DNA of 64,000 nt from Siphonodentalium dalli (lineage: Eukaryota > Mollusca > Scaphopoda > Gadilida > Siphonodentaliidae): the NCBI GenBank assembly GCA_032622095.1, contig CP136068.1, positions 157,799,465 through 157,863,464 on the forward strand, in the 5' to 3' direction. Position numbers and translations under genes: made by a program. Below the pieces are notes generated by a model. It did not search any database and was not told the DNA's origin. It worked only from the letters and a program-made list of their open reading frames with translations. Each line of letters starts with the position of its first letter. Position 1 is the stretch's first letter. Below are positions 35,640 to 47,229 of this stretch, piece after piece.

Positions 35640-35857
35640 TTGATTTTAGAGTTATCCATCTTTAACTGCAAGACCGTCCATTTGAACTCATGTTTCTGGT
35701 CCACAATCAATTGAAATGGCAAACTTCAAAAATCGATATCTGATCAATCTGAGCTTTTATGGGTAGGTTCCTAAACTCGAATCAAATATTTTTCATCCCC
35801 GAAGCCAAAGAAATAGTAATTTAGGAGCATCTGATCGGATTTAGTACATTTAAGGGC
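35640..35857. mobile_element. partial 'GGTACTCAATCCGA' element
   Basis: It carries 'cttgattttagagttatcca', 'ctaaactcgaatcaaatatt' and ends near 'gatcggatttagtacattta'; the left end is missing. Confidence 0.45.
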
Positions 35858-36390
35858 CATGGAAATAATATAAAATCATTTATGGACCCAGTCATTTAGA
35901 ACCACATCTCAGACAGTTCTTTAGAAGTATTGGGCCACATATAGAGTGACTAAATTCAAGGAGACCAAGTTTCCCCTGCCATACCCCACACCTGCCCAAC
36001 CTCAAAATATGCATTTCTGGTCATTAATTGCTGACAATGGTCTCTATCTTGGTCAATTGTGGCCAATCTTATTTCAATTAAATGAGATACAATCAATAAA
36101 ATAAAAACACAGGTTTGAAACTGATAAATTCTTTTCAAGAAGCTGAAAACATGAATTTCCATAGATTTGGGAGCCAAGACCTGCCCTTACATTTTACATT
36201 AAGGGCCATGGCAATTATATCAATAATTTATGGACCCAGTCATTTGATATTCGTTTATATAACCACATTCTTTAGATGTATTGAACCACATATAGAGTGA
36301 CTAAAATCAAGGAAACCAAGTTTCCCCAGCCTTACCCCACACCTGCCCTACCTCAAAATATGCATTTCTGGCCAAAATATCTCTATGAAT
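35858..36390. repeat. duplicated segment of about 170 bp
   Basis: The block from 'aagggccatgg' through 'ccacatatagagtgactaaa' to 'cctcaaaatatgcatttctgg' occurs at about 35852-36020 and 36200-36373. No gene is supported. Confidence 0.6.
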
Positions 36391-37139
36391 TTGAATATAA
36401 ATTTATTGGAAAGCATCAAGACAATATTGGTCACACAAGATATAAATCCTAAAAAAGTATAAATTAATAAATTTGGTAATTAATAAACACACATCAATAT
36501 CAGATGATGATACACATGATGAGGTAAATGTATTTAGTGAAGTTACCTCAACATGTTGGTGAGAGTATTTCTCACTTGTATAGACACTTTCATGTTAAAT
36601 ATGGGTTCTGCCTGTATTCGATGTATTTTTACAGACTAGAAGCGGAATTACAAAGCCGAGCGACAAGGTTGTTGAAGACCAATTCACATCCCCATTATTG
36701 CAGAGCTCACAAACTCTGCATTCACAAGCTTACATGTACCTCTATCAGTAAATTGTTCATTAGAAGCAGCTACATCTGTATTTCACGTCGCCCCGTATAT
36801 GGTAAAATGTGCATAGTTATGAATTTACCTTGTAAGGATGGTACAATGTTGGATGCTATACTACATCTGTATGTCACGCCTTGTATGTAAAATGGGCGGG
36901 TTATGAATTTACCTCTTAACTACGGTGCAGTGTTGGTTGCTGTAGAATGATTTGTGGGGCAAGTTCTGTTACAGGCTCGTGATTTCATTTAAATGGACCG
37001 GTAAAACTACATGGTTACGATGCCAGTTGGTCCCTAACTACAGCAGAAATGGTAGACTTCGGTTGGTAGTTATAGCGTTCGATACCTTGTCTGATGGTAA
37101 TACAAACGTGCGTGTGCGTGACAGTGCGTCCATCAACGA
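36391..37139. other. stretch with no recognised feature
   Basis: A plus-strand frame of 120 residues (36528-36890) has an ATG but no family motif, and short 'atgaatttacct' repeats run through it. I do not support it as a gene. Confidence 0.35.
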
Positions 37140-39480
37140 TTTCCTTTAGCATGGGCTACAGGTCGTACCTTTGGTCGGATCATTATGAAATTTGTCATAG
37201 CTGTTGGCATTGAAATGTAGAAGAGAACGAGTCATTTTGGGGTCATTCGGCAAAAAAACATTGCCGCCACTGGCCATCTTGGATTTCAAAATTCAATCCA
37301 TTAGCATGTGCTACAGGTCGTACTTTTCCTCTTATCATCATGAAATTTGTCATGGATGTTAATATTGATATGTAGATGGGAACGAATCATTTTGGGGTCA
37401 TTCGGCCATAAAACATGACCGCCGGCAGTCATCTTGTGTTTTAGTCTTTGCATGACTAAATCGTTTGGCACGGGCTACAGGTCATACCTTTCATCGGATC
37501 ATCATGAAATTGGTCATGCCTGTTAACATTGACATGTAGATGGGAACGAGTCATTTTGGGGTCATTCGGCTATAAAACATGGCCATCTTGGATTTTACTC
37601 TTTGCATGACTAAATCCTTTGGAAAAGGGCTACAAGTGTATCTTTGGTCGGATCATTATGAAATTTGTCATGGCATTTGACATTGACATGTAGATGGGAA
37701 TGAGTCATTTTGGCATCATTCAGCAAAAAAAACAAAGCCATGATCCGACCAAAGGTACAACCTGTAGATGGGAACGAGTCATTTTGGCATCATTCGGCAA
37801 TAAAAACAGCCATCTTGGATTTCCAAATTCAATCCATTAGCACAGGCTACAGGCCAGAGTGTTTGTCTGAGCATCATGAAATTTGTCTTGTATATTAATA
37901 TTGACATGTAGATGGGAACGAGTCATTTTGGTGTCATTTGGCCATGAAACATGGCCAGCAGCAGCCATCTTGGATTTTACTCTTTGCACGACTAAATCCT
38001 TTGGCATGGGCTACAAGTCGTAACCTTTGGTTGGATCATCATGAAATTGTTCATGACCGTTGACATTGACATGAAGATGGGAACGAGTAATTTTGGGGTC
38101 ATTCGCCAATAAAACATGGCCACTAGCAGCCATCTTATTATTGTATTCTTTGCACGACCAAATCAATTGGCACGGGCTACAAGTCGTATCTTTGGTCGGA
38201 TCATTGTGAAATTTGTCATTGCTGTTGAAATTGACATTTAGATGGGAAACGAGTCATTTTATGGTCATTCGGCAAAAAAAACATGGCCGCCAGTGGTCAT
38301 CTTGGATTTAACAAAAATCAATCCATTAGCACGTGCTACAGGCCTAACTGTTCGTCTGATCATCATGAAATTTGTCATGGCTGTTGACATTGACATGTAG
38401 ATTGGAACAAGTCATTTTGGCATCATTCGGCAATAAAAACAGCCATCTAGGATTTAGCACGGGCTACAGGCCGGATTGTTTGTCTGATCATCATGAAATT
38501 TGTCGTGGATGTTAATATTGAAATGTAGATGGAAACAAGTAATTTTGGGGTAATTCGACCATAAAACATGGCTGCCGGCAGCCACCTTGGATTTTACTCT
38601 TTGCACTACTAAATCCTTTGGCACGGGCTACAAGTCGTAACCTTTGGTCGGATCATCATGAAATTTTTCATGACTGTTGACATTGACATGTAGATGGGAA
38701 CGAGTAATTTTTGTGTCATTCGTCAATAAAACATGGCCACTGGCAGCCATCTTAGATTGTATTCTTTCCATGACTAAATCCTTTGGCACTGGCTACAGGT
38801 CGTACCTTTGGTCGGATCATTATGAAATTTGTCATGGCTGTTGACATTGACATGCAGATAGGAAAGAGTCATTTTGGCATCATGCAGCAAAAAAACATGG
38901 CTGCCAGCAGCCATCTTGGATTTCCAAATTCAATCCATTAGCACGGGCTACATGCCGGATTGTTCGTCTGATCATCATGACATTTGTCTTGGATATTAAT
39001 ATTGACATGTAGATGGGAACGAGTCATTTTGGTGTCATTCGGTCATGAAATATGGCCTAACTGTTCGTCTGATCATCATGAAATTTGTCATTGCTGTTGA
39101 CATTGACATATAGATGGGAACGAGTCATTTTGGCATTCTCCGCCATCAGCCATCTTGGATTTCCATATTCAATCCATTAGCACGAGTACAAGCCGGATTG
39201 TTCGTCTGATCATCATCAAATTTGTCATGGATATTAATATTGACATGTAGATGGGAACGTGTCATTTTGGAGTCATTCTGCCATAAAGCATTGCTGCCGG
39301 CAGCCATTTTGGATTTGTCTCCGTGCACGACTAAATACTTTGGCACACCCTACAGTCCACTTCCCTCATCCAATCATCACCAAACTCCATATTAATCTTG
39401 ATATTGATCTACTAGAGCGATCAAATGTTTTTGAATTTAACTGGAAAACATAGCGCCAGTGGCCATATTGGATTTTACTT
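37140..39480. repeat. second tandem array of about 160-bp units, roughly fifteen diverged copies
   Basis: The same unit as at 20178-21985 ('acatgtagatgggaacgagt', 'gccatcttggattttactct', 'gggctacaggtcgtacct'), with more indels, so this array is older or less homogenised. Confidence 0.8.
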
Positions 39481-39886
39481 TATATATATCTCTTCATGTT
39501 GATAATCTAGTATTACTTAGACATTTCAACTTTCCGCATTTCTAATTGCTACATTGACTGTAACACATTAAATTATTGCCTTTCCAAGCTGATCTAGAGT
39601 GTCGTTAACACTTTCATTTCATGTGACATACAATTCTTCAACTAGTTATGTTGGGATGTAAGAATTTATGAAACTCGTTTGATAAATTTGATTCATAACT
39701 AGTTGAAGATAGTGAACTAGTGTATCAGTAGTAGCTGCTTCCAGGAGATGAATCTGGACAAGCCAATTATGATCACGTGTGTACTCTTTTGAAAGTTTAT
39801 GCATAAAAAAAATCAGTGGAATACACTTCCTTGCGGCTGTATATGCGTATATGATTCGGTGAAAACGTATGCAAACGGCACACACT

Positions 39887-40339
39887 TAAAGGTACTCAAT
39901 TCGACCAGAGGGTCTTATATTACTATTTCTTTGGGGTAAAAAATATTTTATTCGAGTCGAGGAACCCACACCACACATCAAAGCTCAAGAGTGATTAGAT
40001 ATCGATTTTTGAAATCTATTAATTTTCCGATATGTAGCCCACAAGTTGGCAGAACACGTGATCAAAACGAACAAATTGCGGGTGTAAGAAGGATAACTCT
40101 AAAATCAAGTGCTTACTATGAACAATAATAACCACTTGTAGAGTTATCCATCTTACACCCGCAATTTGTTCTGCCAATTTGTGGGCTACATATCCGAAAA
40201 TTAATAGATTTCAAAAATCGATATCTAATCACTCTGAGCTTTGATGGGTGGGTTCCTCGACTCGAATCAAATATGTTTTACCCCCAAAGCCAAAGAAATA
40301 GTAATATAGGACCCTCTGATCGGATTGAGTACTTTTAAC
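39887..40339. mobile_element. fold-back version of the 'GGTACTCAATCCGA' element
   Basis: Both halves carry the full terminal segment inverted: 'aaaggtactcaattcgacca' at the left and 'gatcggattgagtactttta' at the right, with 'gagtcgaggaaccca' and 'tgggttcctcgactc' facing each other. The centre is 'cttgtagagttatccatctt'. The whole element could fold into a 450-bp hairpin. Confidence 0.7.
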
Positions 40340-40826
40340 AACTGTGATATACGAACCATATGCTAGTCATGATCCCGGTCTTAATTGTCATTATCGATTT
40401 CTCAAAGGTGCAACAGTAGAGAGAAGTTTGTCTTTTACGGGAAAACTGTGAAGTGTGTGAAAACGCTCCCATTCCTCGACGTCGTCTCCCAGTACAAGGA
40501 CAACACACCATATGTTCGTTGGAGCTGACTCGCCTGGCTGAGCACACAGGGACCTGTGGCTGAGCAGATACCACAAATATTGGAGCTACCAGTAGGCTAT
40601 AGGTCATGCCATGAATATCTACTATGTATAGCTAACGCCCGTAGCATAGATTTGTGGCATGATCTACCAATAGGCGTACACTGGGTGTTTCCTTTGCATA
40701 CGATTTTAAGCAAGCATAATGTGCAACGGACTGTGAAGATGCAGATGCATACATGTACGTCCGGCAGATAAATTTCACACGAATTTGATCAGACAACTAG
40801 GTTTTTACCAAAGATGATGGTCGAAA

Positions 40827-42038
40827 TCATTTGCGTCTTGAGAGATTTGGGTTGGGACGTAATTTACCGGGGTTTCGTGGTGTCATGGAATTGTTACCCT
40901 GCCATTGTTGTATGAATGGGCTTCCAGTCTTCCCGTGGTCCTTTCCGCCAAACCCACTCCCTGCATTAACACTGTTGTTTTCTCTGCCAGCATTCGAAAC
41001 TTTTGACTGATATTTCCTTCCAATAATATGACGATCGGCATCTTGATTGGGGACCAAGGTTGCTGTTGCTTTGGCTGCTTCTTGGTCCTTCTTGAACGTG
41101 GACATAAACTCAGTCATTTCACTCATTTGTGACGTTAACTGCTGGATTTCGTCCTGGTTCTGTTTATTATGGTTAAGAATTTGCTCGTTCTGGTCAACAA
41201 TTGTAGTTGCAGTGGCAGAGAAAGCTTTCAAGTCAAGTTTCAAGTCATCTACTTTCTCTGTGACAACCGTCTCCAACCGTCTCTCACTTTCCGATTTTCT
41301 CTTGTCCATTTCAGATATTTTTTTTACTAGTTCACCCAAGTTATCCATCTTATCCACCACAGTCTGGAGTTTTGCTTCTATGGCGGCTTTCTCTCGAATA
41401 TCTTCTTGCTTGCTCTTTTCGTCTGGTATGGTAGAAGATTCCGGATTTGACGGTTGGTCGTCTTCGGACAGGTCAATGTTATTCCTTCGTTCAGATTTCA
41501 ATTCCTCCAGTTCACTTGTCTTTTGCTTTATAGTTATGTCTTTTTTGTCCATCTTCTGCTGCATTGCTTTCAGTTTATAAGACAGAAAATCGCGATCCTG
41601 GTCCAGTCTCTTCATCTTATTTAAATAGTTACTATTGTTATTTTTAGAACGTGTAATCTCATTCTTCAACAGAGTGATATCATACTGAAGACTGTCGATT
41701 TTTGTGCAAGCGTCATCGAACATGGATTTGAGTTCGTCATATTCGTATTGTACCTCGACTCCTTCAGAAAGAAGATCAAACGCCTCAGTCTGACCAGTTC
41801 GCCTCAACATTGTTATGAAGGTGATATAATCTTTGTCATCTTTCTTCGCAATCGTTTTCATTAACATTTGTATTTTCTCTTCGTTTGACAACTCAATCTT
41901 ATTGCACATTATATCGTCGACTTCATCCCGCCTGAGAACTTTATATTCCTTCATATGATTGACAGAAGTTAGTAGAGAAATGCATCTCTTCAGTTTGGTA
42001 ATGCTTGAATTTATTTTGTTGACATATTCGATTCTCAT
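40827..42038 (-). CDS. CARD-like and coiled-coil protein, 403 residues (single exon or last exon)
   Basis: The frame begins with a real ATG and ends TGA. Residues about 8-92 look like a CARD: LLTSVN..KVLRRDEVDDIM, then NEEKIQMLMKTI and YITFITMLRRTGQTEAFDLL match the helix 3-6 pattern of that fold. Residues about 95-205 and 215-325 are coiled-coil (many Lys, Glu, Asp, Ile/Leu at heptad spacing). The last 60 are Gly/Asn/Pro rich and basic. Just upstream (minus strand) is an acceptor-like atatttcag, so earlier exons may exist. CARD proteins act in apoptosis or innate-immune signalling through CARD-CARD contacts; here that role is inference. The antisense frame at 41047-41580 is its shadow. Confidence 0.65.
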   Translation of the reverse strand: MRIEYVNKINSSITKLKRCISLLTSVNHMKEYKVLRRDEVDDIMCNKIELSNEEKIQMLMKTIAKKDDKDYITFITMLRRTGQTEAFDLLSEGVEVQYEYDELKSMFDDACTKIDSLQYDITLLKNEITRSKNNNSNYLNKMKRLDQDRDFLSYKLKAMQQKMDKKDITIKQKTSELEELKSERRNNIDLSEDDQPSNPESSTIPDEKSKQEDIREKAAIEAKLQTVVDKMDNLGELVKKISEMDKRKSESERRLETVVTEKVDDLKLDLKAFSATATTIVDQNEQILNHNKQNQDEIQQLTSQMSEMTEFMSTFKKDQEAAKATATLVPNQDADRHIIGRKYQSKVSNAGRENNSVNAGSGFGGKDHGKTGSPFIQQWQGNNSMTPRNPGKLRPNPNLSRRK

Positions 42039-42058
42039 ATTGATATGTTGTTTGTAAT

Positions 42059-42132
42059 CTGAAATATCAACAATGTAAAGGTATTAGATATATTCTGAAA
42101 TGTCAACAATGTAAAGGTATTAGATATATTCA
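42059..42132. repeat. 37-bp direct duplication
   Basis: 'tgaaatatcaacaatgtaaa' followed by 'ggtattagatatattc' is present twice in a row, just upstream of the CARD exon on the minus strand, and duplicates its possible splice acceptor region. Confidence 0.8.
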
Positions 42133-42446
42133 GGGTTGAAGCTAATATTTTGTTACCTATTTTGCTTTTGTCATATTTTTAATTGAGATTTATTATAGAA
42201 AATAATATGTTTGATCTGAGACCTTGAAAAGGTTATCTTCTTATATGTACAATTGTGCATTGTTGAACATATTTATTGTAGCCCATAACATACAATGTAA
42301 ATTACACGTATTAGTATAAACATACATATAGGTGTGGGCACAGAGGATCGGAGTACAAGTTGCCGAACTTATCAGATCTCGAGTTCATCTGCATTATAAG
42401 GCATTCAGCCAGATTCAACTGCTAATCATTAAGATATTGGTTCAAC

Positions 42447-42497
42447 ATGTGCTGTGTAATATGGCTGCTGGCTGTTGTGGCTATCGCCTCGCGTTAT
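42447..42497 (+). CDS. possible first coding exon of a secreted protein
   Basis: ATG opens MCCVIWLLAVVAIASRY, a classic short signal peptide, and the frame ends exactly at a consensus donor TAT|gtgagt. The intron would start in phase 0. No convincing second exon was found; an acceptor near 42930 gives only a dozen residues before a stop. It is divergent from the CARD gene. Confidence 0.4.
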
Positions 42498-42879
42498 GTG
42501 AGTAGGATGCACATTTGACATGATAATTATGAGAAACGGTCTGCTTCTCTCGACAACTACACGTTGAATGAGCTGAGATGTAATTTTCATATTTATCATA
42601 GTTTATATCACTGCACAGTCTTTTTTTTTCTTTTGCAAGTAGTTCTATACATGTTACCTATGATTTCCACAGATGTAGAATTATATGCCCATCTATTTGA
42701 TATTTTATATGTGGGTTAGAGGTATATGTACTGTTTCAACATTAAGTTACTAGTAACCAAATAATGACTGTTTGTTTCGTTTTTATGAATCAACTTTGTA
42801 TGCCATGCATGTGTGATTTCTATAGTAGCTTTTAATTGAGACAAAGCTGGTAGTTATGCAAATTTCGAATTCCAAATTA

Positions 42880-43294
42880 TGCTCTATATATATATATATA
42901 TATATCTTCTTAACAACATGTTCAACAACAGCAACAACATCCGCGAACTGAAGAAGAAAGTTAGTCCATATGACTAACTTAGGTTAGTCAACTGTTTGTC
43001 CACTGAATTACTAACTTAGCCTAGTCATAATGAATAAGTCATACAATTAGTCACAATGACTAGGGTGATGCTAATCATAACGAAAAATGGTTAGTCAAAG
43101 TGACTATTAGACTACACTTGCGGCAATTAGACTACAATTGATTTAGTAAAATGACTAGGTTGAGTCATAATGACTAACTTTTCTGAGTCACTGGGAATGT
43201 GAACATGTAATTTGGTGGAAATGGTGTGCAAATAATTTCAATACTCAACCAGATGATATATTATCCAGAATCAGAAACCGAATTGAAATCAGGG

Positions 43295-43340
<46 letters not shown>
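42880..43340. repeat. (TA)n tracts and a field of TTAGTCATAATGACTAA-like motifs
   Basis: Two (TA)n runs (42886-42905, 43299-43340) border a stretch with many 'ttagtca' and 'tgactaa' motifs. The same motifs recur at 43975-44100, suggesting the ends of one 1.1-kb element. Confidence 0.5.
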
Positions 43341-43343
<3 letters not shown>

Positions 43344-43835
43344 CATATTCTATTTATCATATGACACCTATAAATTGATTATGATGTCCAAAACGTACAC
43401 AAATCACTATATGACATCGGCAGCAAAAGGTTAATGTGACGTCACTTCATTGCACCGGAAGCCCATTTACACCTGGTGAACTAGCAGAAATAATATGCAC
43501 GTGAAGATATAGTGCGCTATTCTGTTCTCAGTTTGTGACATTATATCGTATGTTTATTAGATAAATACGAATTACATATTCTATTTATCGTATAACAATA
43601 TATTTCAAGATTATAATTGCGAGAATTTAGGCATCGCGTTGATTGACGCGCACGAATTTGACCTGCATTTAGTCAGAGATGCGGCTCGGCCCCCGGCTGC
43701 CATTCAGCCAATCAGAACACACTTTTTGTCAACAAACCAATCAAATTATCGGAAGGTGATATGAATTAGTAATTGATATGAAATTGATTTATGACATAGT
43801 TTCCAACGTAAATAATGATTGAGTCATATGATAAA
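43341..43835. mobile_element. about 500-bp element, first of two copies
   Basis: It starts near ttacatattctatttatcat and ends with 'gagtcatatgataaa', giving short inverted ends TTTATCATATGAC. It is nearly identical to 52339-52853. No gene is present. Confidence 0.65.
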
Positions 43836-44409
43836 TATATATATGCCGTTATATTCTCCCATCAATTCGTTCAATTAAAGATCCAATAGAACTGCTATAA
43901 ATTGGAAATTGATATTTAGCAATGAATAATAAACATAATCCAAGGTAGTTTTGCAATTATAGTTATTCTTGGTGTAACATAGTAACTATGACTAACACCA
44001 GAGTTAGTCGTAGTTACTCGCTAAAATGTGTTGGTCAATCAAAGTGACTCCAAATGTTTGTGACTAACCCTAAATTAGTCATATTGACCCAATTTGTTCT
44101 CTGTTGTGATGTTACACATATTTCACGTGTTGTAAGTAACTGCGTGAATGGGGATCCGAATCTTCAAGATACCTACATATTTTGATTTAGAAAAGGGAAG
44201 AAAATGAATCTATTTGTATAACATTACAAATTTCAGCTGTGATATGTCTATGTTTGTCTATTGATGTAATATTTTAAGACATTGTCAATTGGAATATGTG
44301 TCAAAAAAACGCTTAGGATGAATTATTAAAATCTTGGCAAATGAAATTAACGTGATTATCAATACATCCAGATACCGAGGCAACTCAACAACATCATAGT
44401 ATTGTATCA

Positions 44410-44880
44410 GGACTACTTAACCAGAGGTGGACGAGTTTCATGAAGGCCCCTTGACCGATTTATGTCAAACAAAGTGTGGCTCCCCACCCGATCCAAAATG
44501 GCCGCCATCCAGAGGGGTTCAAATAGGACACCCGTGCCATTTCTCGGCCCTTTGGCCGATTTAGGTCAAACAAAGGGTTTTGTAGGGTGGCTCCAAAGGT
44601 ACATGGGAGCCCTATTTGAACCCATCTGGATGGCGGTCATTTTGGATCGGGTGGGGTGAAAGGGGTGAATATTTAGATTGGCTGGGACCACCATACAACA
44701 CCCTTTGTTTGACCTGACTCGGTCAAAGGGGCCGAGAAATGGCACGGTGCCCTATTTGAACCCCTCTGTATGGCGGCCATTTTGGATCGGGGTGGGATGA
44801 AAGGGGTGTGTGGAAAGAGTGCATTGGGGGCCACCCTATAACAACTTTGTTTTGGCATACATATAAACATTTTCGAATGA
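44410..44880. repeat. inverted copies of a 'CCAAAATGGCCGCC' repeat
   Basis: 'gatccaaaatggccgccatc' with 'ggggttcaaatag' is followed by an inverted copy ending 'ggcggccattttggatcggg', all within 460 bp. The same family appears at 49600-50300. Confidence 0.6.
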
Positions 44881-45053
44881 GGAATGGAAGTCACATTCGT
44901 GTGATATATTTCCATGCAATAAGTCGAACTATAATAGGTTTATTGAGGAATTACTGATTATATGCCATTCACAAAATTAATAACTGCACGAAATTGGTTT
45001 GCCTCGCGATATCTGGCATTGATGATCGCTTTAATTTGTGGTATATGCTTATC

Positions 45054-45484
45054 TAAAGGTACTCAATCCGAATTAACATTCGCAGATTACTATTTCCTTG
45101 GCTTCGGGGGTAAAAAATATTTGATTCAAGTCGAGGAACCCACCCATCAAAGCTCAGAGTGATCAGATATCGATTTTTGAAATCTATAATTTTAATTTTT
45201 AAGTGGCCCAGTAAACAGCAGACGAGAATACTTTCTCTGACCAAATTGCGGATGAAGATGGATAACTCTAAAATCAAGTGGCTTTTTGTGTCAGATATTT
45301 GACAAACCGGCAATATTTCGTTGATAAATAACAGGTTTTTGTAAATTTTATGCTATAGTTGACTGCGGTTAGCATTATTTTTGAGCAATTAATCGATTCT
45401 GACAACTGAAACGGCATTTCAAAAAATATTGTTGTTGTTGGAATGATGATATGGGGACCATCGAATCGGATTGAGTACCTTTAA
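45054..45484. mobile_element. 'GGTACTCAATCCGA' element, complete copy
   Basis: It starts aaaggtactcaatccgaatt and ends 'gaatcggattgagtaccttt', so both inverted ends are intact. It contains 'gattcaagtcgaggaaccca'. Confidence 0.65.
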
Positions 45485-46001
45485 CTAGTTCATTTTTCTG
45501 TAATGGAATAAGAAATAATTCACACCGCGATGTGAGTTGGCGGGAATTCTAGTGATATATGCGCAAACATGGAAACGAATGGCACCCAGAAAGTCGAGTA
45601 CAGACATTTTCAATTGTAATTTTAAATAATATTTTTACGTACGGTGGGGGTAAGATATCACAACACCCCCACTGTCGTCACATCCTTGTAAGATACTCAC
45701 CTTCCAGAGAAATCGCCACCGTATTCGAGAAGATCGATGCCTAATCGATAAACACTGGTAAATATATATCCACCTGTGTAAACGTTTGGCTGGTCACTAC
45801 TATATAACGTATATAGTATACATATACTAGTGTCCTTCTTCCCGTTTAGCAAATAAATACCCTGGCGCAGTATATATAAAACGACATGTATAATTATGTT
45901 AGGTTCTATATTCTTTCGTGCCAGAATAGATAATTTTTTTGGAAATATGAGGCGGACATTTATACGATCAATGCATGCTTTGTCGAGTTCTCAGAAAAAT
46001 A

Positions 46002-47222
46002 GATCATGGCATGATTCTCTACTCTATCTAACGCCCGTAGAGATCAAATTCCACCAGTACAAAACCTGGGAACTTCCTGGTGTCACGGTTCTGACAGGGA
46101 ACTATATAACAACGAACAAACACGGCAGGGTATATGTTTCTTTGTTAATATTTTATACTCAATAATATACTAGTTGCATATTAGAGGGTGGTCCCATATT
46201 AGAGGGTGGTCCCATATTAGAGGGTGGTCCCATATTAGAGGGTGGTCCTATATTAGAGGGTGGTCCCATATTAGAGGGTGGTCCCATATTAGAGGGTGGT
46301 CCCATATTAGAGGGCGGTCCCATATTAGAGGGCGGTCCCATATTAGAGGGCGGTCCTATATTAGAGGGTGGTCCCATATTAGAGGGCGGTCCCATATTAG
46401 AGGGCGGTCCCATATTAGAGGGCGGTCCCATATTAGAGGGTGGTCCTATATTAGAGGGTGGTCCCATATTAGAGGGTGGTCCCATATTAGAGGGTGGTCC
46501 CATATTAGAGGGTGGTCCCATATTAGAGGGCGGTCCCATATTAGAGGGCGGTCCCATATTAGAGGGCGGTCCCATATTAGAGGGTGGTCCCATATTAGAG
46601 GGTGGTCCCATATTAGAGGGTGGTCCTATATTAGAGGGTGGTCCCATATTAGAGGGTGGTCCCATATTAGAGGGTGGTCCTATATTAGAGGGTGGTCCCA
46701 TATTAGAGGGTGGTCCCATATTAGAGGGTGGTCCCATATTAGAGGGTGGTCCCATATTAGAGGGTGGTCCCATATTAGAGGGTGGTCCCATATTAGAGGG
46801 TGGTCCCATATTAGAGGGTGGTCCCATATTAGAGGGTGGTCCCATATTAGAGGGTGGTCCCATATTAGAGGGTGGTCCCATATTAGAGGGTGGTCCCATA
46901 TTGATATTGCATGCTTTTCTGTGACTTGTGTGAGCCAGTATCGCAATTGATTTAATTTCCCAGGAGAAATTCCATAACTGTAGCGACGCAAAGCAAAATA
47001 GCTCACAAAGTCACTTAAATCGTGAAATTTTAAGTTGGGACATTCACCAACAGTGAAGTACATCATTAAGGAGCAGATAATAATTAAGAAATATATATTC
47101 CCCACGTTATTTTGTCGACTTTTCATGTTCCCTGTCAAAACTTTAAAAAGTTCCAAGGTTTTGTACTGGTGGAATATTATCTCTACCGGTGTTAGCAAGA
47201 GCAGGGATTCATGGCATGATCT
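46002..47222. repeat. 100-bp inverted repeats flanking an 18-bp satellite
   Basis: 46002-46103 and 47125-47222 are inverted copies sharing 'gatcatg-catga', 'ggtagagat' and 'tccaccagtacaaaacct'. The satellite at 46179-46900 lies between them. A weaker third copy lies at about 40597-40660. The whole could be one fold-back element whose interior has expanded. Confidence 0.6.
46179..46900. repeat. 18-bp satellite, about 40 units
   Basis: The unit is tattagagggtggtccca with two variable positions (ggtgg or ggcgg; cccat or cctat). Variants are clustered: one c-to-t unit, three or four plain units and three 'ggcgg' units recur about 12 units apart in the first half, while the last dozen units are all plain. 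Long frames on both strands are artefacts of the period. Confidence 0.95.
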
Positions 47223-47229
47223 AATAACA

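Noticed and set aside
36528-36890. 120-residue plus-strand frame
   Set aside because: No recognisable domain, short internal repeats and no supporting signals.
41047-41580. 177-residue Ser/Phe-rich frame on the plus strand
   Set aside because: It is the shadow of the minus-strand CARD and coiled-coil frame.
42930-42990. Second exon for the signal peptide at 42447
   Set aside because: The frame after the acceptor stops after about eleven residues, so there is no mature protein worth the name.
46159-46950. Long open frames on both strands with six-residue repeats (GPPSNM on minus, HIRGWS on plus)
   Set aside because: The 18-bp satellite has a period divisible by three and no stop in several frames; the frames are artefacts.
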